From the NCBI GenBank assembly GCA_030610025.1, contig JAUWSP010000228.1, positions 1-5,401 of the forward strand: DNA of 5,401 bases. Reading direction: 5' to 3'. Under the pieces are notes generated by a model that ran no database searches, was not told the origin of the DNA, and was given only the letters and a program-made list of their open reading frames with translations. Numbering within the stretch: position 1 is the stretch's first letter; each line of letters starts with the position of its first letter. Shown piece by piece: positions 1 through 5,401 of this stretch. This DNA comes from Acidobacteriota bacterium (GTDB lineage: Bacteria > Acidobacteriota > Thermoanaerobaculia > Multivoradales > JAHEKO01). The translations under genes were made by a program, and so were the position numbers.

Positions 1-2432
1 CGCAGCATGTGCGGTCGATCGCCCTGCAACCGCTGGCCGTCGGCGTTGAGATAGGAGTTGGGATCGGAACCCCTCCTGTTGCCGTAGAACGGGTTGAACT
101 GTGTTTGCTCGAGGAAACGCGGGATCAACCCTGAGGACTCGGAGTAGGTGTAGCTCGCCATCATGCTCCAGAAGTCGGTAAAGCGACGCTCGAAGGTGAA
201 GATGAGGGCCCAGTACTCCTGCCAATAGCCGTCGATGTCGGGATCGACGGTGAAGCCGGGTGTATTGCCCTTGCGCGTGGTGGGATAGACGATCGGATCG
301 AGGAGAGTGTACTGGTCGCCGGTGAACGGGTCGGTCCACGGCACCTCCTCGTAGACGCCGTCATCCATGATCTCCCAGCCGACCAGGTCCTTGGTGTCCT
401 TATACAGGCCGGTGACACCGAACGAGTAACTCCCCGCGAAGGCGTGCTCGAACCCGACCGAGTACTGCAAGGTTCGTGGCGCCTTTAAATTGGGATCAAC
501 GCTGAGATCGCCGGGATCCCACCAGAGTCCCCCGGGTTCCCAGGGTCCATCCCACGATTCGCCAGTGAAGTAATACTGACTCGGCTGGAACGGCGCCGGC
601 GAGTTCCAGTTGCCGCCCACGTTGCCGTCGTAGTAGACCCCGAAGGATCCGCGGATGACGGTCTTGTTATTGCCGCCGACGTCGTAGGCAAAGCCGAGAC
701 GCGGCGAGAAGTTATTCCAGGTGAAGACCGGGTCGATGCCGGGGACCATTTCATCGCTCGGGCTGCCATCAGGATTGAGGCGCGGGAAGGATGGAATGAG
801 GCCCTTGTGGTAATCGTAGCGGAGGCCGATGTTGAGGGTCAGGCGATCGCTGATCCGCCACGAGTCGTCAACAAAGGCCGAAATCCCCTTCTGGTCGTTG
901 CCGTACCAGTAGGGCAGACCATCGACCCTGTAGTAGTACTCGTAGGGGTAGATCGTGCCGTAGTAGTCATAGTTGTAGGTGTAGTGGTAAAAGTAGGAAC
1001 CGGTGGCTGAGGGCGACACTAGAGTCTTGGCTTCGCCGCTGTTGGCCTGGATGCCGAACTTGAAGTCATGGTCACCCTTGATGAAGTCGTCGGCGAAATG
1101 GGAGACGACGACGCTGGCCTGATCCGTGGAGGTGTCGTAGGTCCAGGGCCACCAGACACCGCCCGAATAGGTCGCGGGACCACCACCCGGCGGGCTGTAG
1201 TCGATGAAGGCCGCTTCGTTGCTGCCGGTGCCGGAGAGGAAGTCGTCGTTGCTCGACCAGCCGGAGTAGCGCACCTCCATGAAGGTGCGATCACTGAAGA
1301 TGGATTGCCAATTCAGACCCCAGATCGTGTCGTCGCCAATCTCGCCTGCGCTGGCCGAAGCGGCGGTAAATGCGCTCGGCGCAGCCGGCCATCCCCAGTC
1401 GTTGTAGGCACCTTTCAGATCCAAGATGTTCTTGTCGTTGATCCGGAGATTCAACTTCAAATCGAACCGATCGTTGTACCACTCGGGGACCTGGTCGGGA
1501 TCTTCTCCTGGCATCGCATAGCCATCTCGCCAGTACTCGTAGCCGACGAAGAACCAGGCACGGTCCTTCTTGATCGGGCCACCCAGGGTGGCCGTGAAGT
1601 CGATGAAGTCCTGGGCCTGGACGTACTCAGGCTGCTCCGCCTCGGTGAAATTGATGTCCGAGTCGACCAGTGAATCGCCGTACCAGAAGAGATTGGCCCC
1701 ACCTCGAAAATCGTTGGTTCCAGACTTGGTTACCACATTGAGAGCAGCACCGAGCATGTTGCCGTACTCGGCTGGCGCTCCGATGCCCATGACCTGGATC
1801 TCCTGGATCATGTCGGGATTGGCGCCGACCCAGCCACTACCCGTCTCCGGAGCGGTGGTTTCGATGCCGTCCTGGTACCAGGCGTTGGACTGGACATCCG
1901 AGCCGAAGGCGATCGTTCTGTCGGTTTCCTCAGCGGACTTCGAGATCCCTGGAGCGATCTGCATCAGGTCGTAGAAGTTGCGAGTCGTCGGAATCTTCTG
2001 GATCATCTCCTGGGTGTAATTCATTCCCACGCTCGAGCTGGTGACATCCACGAGAGGAGCTTCACTGGAGACTGTCACCGCCTCCGCAAACTCGGCGTAC
2101 ATTACGAAGTTGGCCGAAGCCGTAGTGCCGATGGATACACGAACGTTTTCCAGGGTCTGGCTCTGGAAGCCATCCATCGCGGCTACCAGGTTGTAGCCAC
2201 CGGGTGGGAGAGCCGGGTACCGAAAGGCACCGGTCTCGCCGGTGACGGCGATCTGCGGCGGACCGGCCAGGGACCCGCCTGTACATGTGATGGTGACACC
2301 CGGAATAGGAATGCCGTCCGGATCGAGGACGGTTCCGCGAAGGCGGCCGCTCGTCGTCTGTGCCGACGCCATCAGACTCATGGCGAAGATGAGGCTAAAG
2401 ACTGTGAGACTCCTGATCGTTCGTCTACTCAT
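1..2432 (-). CDS. TonB-dependent receptor, Oar-like, with N-terminal carboxypeptidase-regulatory-like domain (3' end missing)
   Basis: Outer-membrane active transporter that should import a ligand into the periplasm using TonB/ExbBD energy; the ligand is unknown. The frame is open from the ATG at 2432 to the window edge, giving 810 codons with no stop. Residues 1-24 look like a signal peptide (MSRR, hydrophobic core, cleavage near ASA/Q). Residues 28-112 form a carboxypeptidase-regulatory-like beta-sandwich (GRLRGTVLDPDG, ETGAFRYPALPPGGY). EAVTVSSEAPLVD (117-129) is the usual junction and a candidate TonB box. The plug follows to about residue 240, with EIQVMG, AEYG and NVVTKSGTNDFRG. The barrel then begins, with LGGPIKKDRAWFFVGYE at 283-299 and later NIGLRYDY and FSPRLGFAYD. 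The family usually runs to about 950-1100 residues, so the last strands are missing; the visible end GDRPHML is typical of late barrel. The start is supported by GGAGGT 6 nt upstream. A tyrosine-rich segment lies at residues 480-511. Family assignment is firm; specificity is not. Confidence 0.95.
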   Translation of the reverse strand, partial: MSRRTIRSLTVFSLIFAMSLMASAQTTSGRLRGTVLDPDGIPIPGVTITCTGGSLAGPPQIAVTGETGAFRYPALPPGGYNLVAAMDGFQSQTLENVRVSIGTTASANFVMYAEFAEAVTVSSEAPLVDVTSSSVGMNYTQEMIQKIPTTRNFYDLMQIAPGISKSAEETDRTIAFGSDVQSNAWYQDGIETTAPETGSGWVGANPDMIQEIQVMGIGAPAEYGNMLGAALNVVTKSGTNDFRGGANLFWYGDSLVDSDINFTEAEQPEYVQAQDFIDFTATLGGPIKKDRAWFFVGYEYWRDGYAMPGEDPDQVPEWYNDRFDLKLNLRINDKNILDLKGAYNDWGWPAAPSAFTAASASAGEIGDDTIWGLNWQSIFSDRTFMEVRYSGWSSNDDFLSGTGSNEAAFIDYSPPGGGPATYSGGVWWPWTYDTSTDQASVVVSHFADDFIKGDHDFKFGIQANSGEAKTLVSPSATGSYFYHYTYNYDYYGTIYPYEYYYRVDGLPYWYGNDQKGISAFVDDSWRISDRLTLNIGLRYDYHKGLIPSFPRLNPDGSPSDEMVPGIDPVFTWNNFSPRLGFAYDVGGNNKTVIRGSFGVYYDGNVGGNWNSPAPFQPSQYYFTGESWDGPWEPGGLWWDPGDLSVDPNLKAPRTLQYSVGFEHAFAGSYSFGVTGLYKDTKDLVGWEIMDDGVYEEVPWTDPFTGDQYTLLDPIVYPTTRKGNTPGFTVDPDIDGYWQEYWALIFTFERRFTDFWSMMASYTYSESSGLIPRFLEQTQFNPFYGNRRGSDPNSYLNADGQRLQGDRPHML

Positions 2433-2438
2433 AGCTGC

Positions 2439-2444
2439 ACCTCC
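2439..2444 (-). promoter_or_regulatory. Ribosome binding site of the TonB-dependent receptor gene
   Basis: Read on the minus strand this is GGAGGT within a purine-rich GGGGGAGGTG run, 6 nt before the ATG at 2432. It supports that ATG as the start rather than the internal ATGs in the signal peptide (Met18, Met21), which would destroy the signal sequence. Confidence 0.8.
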
Positions 2445-2568
2445 CCCGTTCGGATGAGCTCCGCGAAGCACGGAATCTGAATCGAGCTGCCTCATGGACA
2501 ACCAAAACTCCTGTCGAGCCAACAGAGCTAGATTGGAACGAAATGGGGACTGGGAACAATACCTCAGA
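2445..2568 (-). other. Leader or intergenic stretch upstream of the receptor gene, no clear promoter
   Basis: This non-coding stretch should hold the receptor promoter if the gene is transcribed on its own. I looked for paired -35/-10 hexamers on the minus strand. The best -35-like candidates are TTGTTC (near 2545) and TTGTCC (near 2490), but each has only a poor -10 match at 17 nt spacing. I therefore call no promoter. No tRNA, riboswitch or small ORF with a convincing ribosome binding site is visible. Confidence 0.4.
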
Positions 2569-2580
2569 AGGTAGCTACCC
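2569..2580. repeat. Palindrome GGTAGCTACC sharing sequence with the adjacent hairpin arms
   Basis: Positions 2570-2579 read GGTAGCTACC, a perfect 10-bp palindrome. The same AGCTACC core recurs in the left arm of the hairpin 23 bp away (2602-2608), and its complement in the right arm. On the minus-strand transcript, AGCTACCT (2576-2569) can pair with AGGTAGCT (2609-2602). That 8-bp stem would compete with the 11-bp hairpin. It could be an operator half, an alternative RNA structure, or a decayed repeat; the sequence does not decide. Confidence 0.5.
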
Positions 2581-2602
2581 ACCCCCATAGGAAAGCGGGA
2601 GA

Positions 2603-2628
2603 GCTACCTACCCAAAAGGGTAGGTAGC
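2603..2628 (-). terminator. Perfect 11-bp hairpin immediately after the metallohydrolase stop codon
   Basis: The arms GCTACCTACCC and GGGTAGGTAGC are exact inverted repeats around a 4-nt loop (AAAA on plus, TTTT on the minus-strand transcript). The first transcribed arm begins directly after the TAG stop at 2631-2629. Position and stem strength fit a transcript-end hairpin separating the hydrolase from the receptor. The sequence after it (TCTCCCGCTTTCC) has only a weak, interrupted pyrimidine tract, so it is not a canonical intrinsic terminator. It may instead protect the mRNA 3' end, act with Rho, or bind a regulator as DNA. Confidence 0.6.
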
Positions 2629-5070
2629 CTAGGAGTCCCCGGAGAGAGCTCGGATGAGCTTGGGCAGTGGGGGATCGAATCGACCATTGCCGTCGACGTC
2701 TACGAAGACTGGGTTGGTCAGAGCGTAGGGTGTCACCGCGCCCGATGGTTGCCCAGGGCTGAGCGTATTCGCCTGCACCACCGGATAGAGGCTCTCGTGC
2801 CCGACGACTTCGACAAGGACAAAAGCATCCCGGTCCAATTCCAGGTGCACTCTCTCTTGTAGCGACTGCATGGCACCGGGAGCTCCATCCATCGTCAAGA
2901 CTCGCTCCACCACGCCGTTGACGAAGACTCTTGCTTCGTCGGCGGTGACCCACGGCGCGGTCCGCACTTCGATCAGCAGCTCGACATCGCCGCCGGGAGC
3001 GGACAGCGAATCGCCCGGCAGGAACCGGTCATTGGCGGTCACCTCGACGATCGGGCCATTGGTCACGAAGGAGCGCCCCTCCCGCAAGGCGGCGATCACC
3101 TCCACGATCTCCACTTCGGCGATGTCCTGGTCGGCGACGTAGACGTAGGTTCGCGAGTAGCCGGGCTCTTCTGTATCGATCTGATGGGCATCCGAAGAAC
3201 CTACCGCCGGATAGAAAAAGCCTCGTGAGAGTAGATTCAGCCAGTCCTTGATGGTTACCGCGTTGTTATTGAACAACGGGGAAGGACCGTTCAAGATCTC
3301 GAGCACGTCGAAACCGGTCCAGAAGTTCTCCCGAGCAGTCGCTGCCGTCTCCGGGTCGAGTTGATAGGAGTTGAAGTAGTCCCAAGAAGAGTTGCGCGGG
3401 TGGTTGAGCTGGATCAGGGCGTCGGGGTAGCGCTGGCGCGTCGCTTCGAAGATCGGCGCCACCTCCTCGGAGAGGGTCTCCGGCGCCTTCCAGCCGCCTT
3501 CGTCGGGCCCCAGCGGGTAGAGGTTGAAATCCAGCGTGTACTCGTAGTCGTGGGGGTTGCGAATGCTGATCTCGGAGCCCGGGATCGCCTTCAGGTAGTC
3601 CACGAGTCGTAGGGCCTCGATCTGTGGGGTGTAATCGGCGCGGAAGAAATGGTCCGACGCAACAGCCACCTCGACACCTTCACCGACCAGCGACAGGACC
3701 CGCTCGCGCTCGTTCACCGTACCGTCCGAGCGCAGCGTATGCATATGGGGATCGACGGCGAGCAGCCCGGCGGTCTCGACCACCCTCTCGAGCTCGAAGT
3801 CGAGCTTCTGCAGCCCGCCGCCCGCCACTTCGACCTCGACTTGTTGGGCCGAGTACTCGGGACCGCGCGAGGCGGAGACAAGATAGTGGCCCACCGGCAG
3901 TTCCACCTCGAGCTCGGAAAAGGCGGGATGAACCGAGTTCTTGACCTCTTCCCAGGAGCGTCCTTCTCGCACCGGATCGTGGGGTCGGAAGTAGGGCGAG
4001 GGGGTGTCACCCAGGCCGATGAAGGTCACCTTGCCAGGCAGCGGTGCACCGTTCTCGTCTTTCACTGCGACACGGACTCGGCCACGCGGCGGGCTGACGA
4101 GCGTACACTCGGCTGCAGCCACTGCGACCACCGAGAGCTCGGTCCGGACCACCGCCGGGACGAGATTGCCGATGACCGAATACTGCCCGGGAGGCAGCAT
4201 CAGGCGGAGCGGCGATGGGTCGTCGAGAAAGTTGCGAAAGACCACGAAGTCCCGCGTTATGTCCCTCACGACGACTTCGAAGAGGCCCGCCGGGAGATCC
4301 TGGAACCGGATCACTACCGGCTCGGCAGCGATCCCGAGGCTCGAGAAGATCCTGCGCAGCACAGTCTCGCTGTCGCGCTCGGCCACCAGCGCATACCGGA
4401 TTTCATACGACTCCCCGGGGGCAAGGTCCACGGCCACTGGCTCACCCTCCTCGAAGCGGTTGCGATCCACCCACCCAACGTAGTGATCCGGCCTGGGCGT
4501 CAGCTCGAAATGGAGTTGTGAGTAAGGATCCGTCTCGTAGGGGTAGAACTGATCGCCGGCGTAATGGAGCGAGTAGACGAGCCCTTTCAGGGTCTCGTCG
4601 CCGCTGTTCCTCAGAGTCGAGCTGACCTCGACGAGCCCTACACTCGGTCGTAGGGCGTAGGTGGTGCGAATCCTCCCCTGCCGCCCCGGGCTACCGCCGT
4701 CGAAGCTCGCTTCGGCACGGACGACCAGGGGCTCCTCGATCCCGGCCGCGTCTTCCACCTCGACAGAAGAGTAGACAGGGTGGTACAGCCGTCCGTCGAT
4801 CCTGACGACTGGCGAGCCTGCCATGATGGCGCTTCGTTCTGTGCCATCGGTGGGCCAGAAGGAGACGATGCTGCCCAAAGCGTTGGCCGTCGGATAGTTG
4901 TAGAGATCGAAGTAGGTACGGGCTCTCCTACCGATGACCAGAGAGTAGGCACCGTTGAAGAATAGAGAGTCACCGTCATCCAGAACGTTGACCGTGGATT
5001 CCGCCACCACCGGCAAGGTGGACATCAGCAGAGTCACGAAGATGCTCGAGACTTCCGTAACGGACTTCAT
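2629..5070 (-). CDS. Exported CehA/McbA family PHP-domain metallohydrolase, 813 aa
   Basis: Predicted metal-dependent hydrolase of the PHP superfamily, CehA/McbA branch (named after carbaryl hydrolases); the actual substrate cannot be inferred. Residues 1-23 look like a signal peptide (weak n-region, core FVTLLMSTLPVVA), suggesting a periplasmic or secreted protein. Residues about 30-325 are beta-rich and not confidently assigned. Residues about 328-430 resemble a carboxypeptidase-regulatory-like domain (GRVRVAVKDENGAPLPGKVTF, LPVGHYLVSA). The PHP domain starts near 436 and keeps the expected metal ligands: H442 and H444 with D449 in PHMHTLRSDGT, D473-H474 in ASDHF, E500 in GSEIS, H557 in LNHPR, and D627/H629 in GSSDAHQ. 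A beta-rich tail follows, with ALTNPVFVDVDGNGRFDPP near the C-terminus; D791-D799 resembles a calcium-binding loop. The ATG at 5070 has AAGGAGG 9 nt upstream. It follows the SDR gene by 30 bp, so cotranscription is likely. No ligand appears lost and there is no frameshift. Confidence 0.92.
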   Translation of the reverse strand: MKSVTEVSSIFVTLLMSTLPVVAESTVNVLDDGDSLFFNGAYSLVIGRRARTYFDLYNYPTANALGSIVSFWPTDGTERSAIMAGSPVVRIDGRLYHPVYSSVEVEDAAGIEEPLVVRAEASFDGGSPGRQGRIRTTYALRPSVGLVEVSSTLRNSGDETLKGLVYSLHYAGDQFYPYETDPYSQLHFELTPRPDHYVGWVDRNRFEEGEPVAVDLAPGESYEIRYALVAERDSETVLRRIFSSLGIAAEPVVIRFQDLPAGLFEVVVRDITRDFVVFRNFLDDPSPLRLMLPPGQYSVIGNLVPAVVRTELSVVAVAAAECTLVSPPRGRVRVAVKDENGAPLPGKVTFIGLGDTPSPYFRPHDPVREGRSWEEVKNSVHPAFSELEVELPVGHYLVSASRGPEYSAQQVEVEVAGGGLQKLDFELERVVETAGLLAVDPHMHTLRSDGTVNERERVLSLVGEGVEVAVASDHFFRADYTPQIEALRLVDYLKAIPGSEISIRNPHDYEYTLDFNLYPLGPDEGGWKAPETLSEEVAPIFEATRQRYPDALIQLNHPRNSSWDYFNSYQLDPETAATARENFWTGFDVLEILNGPSPLFNNNAVTIKDWLNLLSRGFFYPAVGSSDAHQIDTEEPGYSRTYVYVADQDIAEVEIVEVIAALREGRSFVTNGPIVEVTANDRFLPGDSLSAPGGDVELLIEVRTAPWVTADEARVFVNGVVERVLTMDGAPGAMQSLQERVHLELDRDAFVLVEVVGHESLYPVVQANTLSPGQPSGAVTPYALTNPVFVDVDGNGRFDPPLPKLIRALSGDS

Positions 5071-5079
5071 GGAATACCG

Positions 5080-5086
5080 CCTCCTT
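5080..5086 (-). promoter_or_regulatory. Ribosome binding site of the metallohydrolase gene
   Basis: Read on the minus strand this is AAGGAGG, a near-perfect anti-Shine-Dalgarno match, 9 nt before the ATG at 5070. It lies inside the 30-bp gap after the SDR stop codon, which leaves little room for a separate promoter and supports translation from a shared mRNA. Confidence 0.85.
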
Positions 5087-5100
5087 CTTAGACCCTCGAG

Positions 5101-5401
5101 CTAGCCGGCCGTTCCACCACCATCGACCACCAGGGTCGCCCCCGTCATGAACGAGGAATCGTCCGAGGCGAGAAAAAGGGCTGCGCTGGCAATCTCTTCC
5201 GGCTTTCCGATGCGCTCCAGCGGTCGGTCGGACGCCTGCTCGAGATAGTCCTCCCATGTCATGCCCTGCTGTCGGGCATCCTCCACGAGCATGGGAGTGT
5301 CCACATCGCCCGGGCAGATGCAGTTGACGCGAATGCCCTGCGACCCATGATCGATCGCCATCGCTTTCGTCAGGAGGACGACGCCACCCTTGGCGGCACA
5401 G
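5101..5401 (-). CDS. Short-chain dehydrogenase/reductase (SDR), C-terminal part only
   Basis: NAD(P)-dependent oxidoreductase of the classical SDR family, related to FabG-type 3-oxoacyl-ACP reductases and glucose/alcohol dehydrogenases; probably cytoplasmic. The 99 visible residues start at CAAKGGVVLLTKAMA. This is the stretch just after the catalytic Tyr of YxxxK, with the Lys in view. The single base left at 5401 (C on the minus strand) fits the third base of a TAC Tyr codon. RVNCICPGDVDTPM is the usual strand after the active site, where the PG motif and following Thr help hold the cofactor. RIGKPEEIASAALFLASDDSSFMTGATLVVDGGGTAG is the standard SDR ending. The Rossmann GxxxGxG motif and catalytic Ser lie outside the window. 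An internal ATG at 5361 is not the start. The stop TAG lies 31 bp before the metallohydrolase ATG, so this gene probably heads the same operon. Substrate is unknown. Confidence 0.93.
   Translation of the reverse strand, partial: CAAKGGVVLLTKAMAIDHGSQGIRVNCICPGDVDTPMLVEDARQQGMTWEDYLEQASDRPLERIGKPEEIASAALFLASDDSSFMTGATLVVDGGGTAG

Noticed and set aside
1068..1673. Plus-strand open frame of 201 codons
   Set aside because: It is antisense to the receptor barrel, whose minus-strand frame is continuous with clear family motifs. The plus-strand product has no recognisable motif, signal or ribosome binding site.
2486..2552. Possible sigma-70-like promoter for the receptor gene
   Set aside because: TTGTTC and TTGTCC can be read as -35 elements, but the hexamers 17 nt downstream match the -10 consensus poorly. 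Promoter consensus in this lineage is also uncertain.
2450..2660. 11-bp direct repeat TCGGATGAGCT at 2450-2460 and 2650-2660, exactly 200 bp apart
   Set aside because: Several 11-bp matches are expected by chance in a window this long, and the second copy lies inside the hydrolase coding sequence. It has no flanking similarity.
3649..4521. Plus-strand open frame of 290 codons
   Set aside because: It lies entirely antisense to the well-supported metallohydrolase, has no recognisable domain and is rich in Arg/His as expected from reading a GC-rich gene backwards.
5095..5100. CTCGAG palindrome in the SDR-hydrolase gap
   Set aside because: A 6-bp palindrome is common at this base composition and this one has no partner repeat.
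5101..5361. Short ORF of 86 codons starting at the ATG at 5361 as a stand-alone small gene
   Set aside because: The same frame continues upstream to the window edge with the SDR active-site Lys region, so this is the tail of a longer SDR gene and not a small protein.

Overview
The window is a GC-rich bacterial fragment (about 60% GC by eye) with all three genes on the minus strand. In order of transcription, from high to low coordinates, they are: the C-terminal end of a short-chain dehydrogenase/reductase (SDR; 5401-5101, cut by the right edge); a complete exported CehA/McbA-type PHP metallohydrolase of 813 residues (5070-2629); and the first 810 residues of an Oar-like TonB-dependent outer-membrane receptor (2432-1, cut by the left edge). 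An outer-membrane receptor of this kind implies a diderm. The combination of an Oar-type receptor carrying a carboxypeptidase-regulatory-like domain with a large secreted CehA/McbA metallohydrolase is most typical of Acidobacteriota or related soil and marine lineages. That taxonomic placement is inference; there is no marker gene here.

Layout: only 30 bp separate the SDR stop from the metallohydrolase start, and this gap holds a strong AAGGAGG ribosome binding site, so the two are probably cotranscribed. The metallohydrolase stop codon is followed without a gap by a perfect 11-bp hairpin with a 4-nt loop (2603-2628). The 196-bp space between the metallohydrolase and the receptor also holds a second copy of the hairpin-arm sequence (about 2569-2580), then roughly 120 bp with no clear promoter, then a good GGAGGT ribosome binding site. 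No plus-strand gene, RNA gene, mobile element or CRISPR array was found. The plus-strand open frames all lie antisense to well-supported minus-strand genes.

Working together: the receptor would import a ligand across the outer membrane using TonB energy, the metallohydrolase would hydrolyse a substrate in the periplasm or outside the cell, and the SDR would carry out a cytoplasmic NAD(P)-dependent oxidoreduction. A catabolic uptake-and-degradation locus is plausible, but no substrate can be read from the sequence. The families are known. The least explained parts are the hairpin/repeat cluster between genes two and three, the tyrosine-rich segment of the receptor and the calcium-loop-like C-terminus of the hydrolase.
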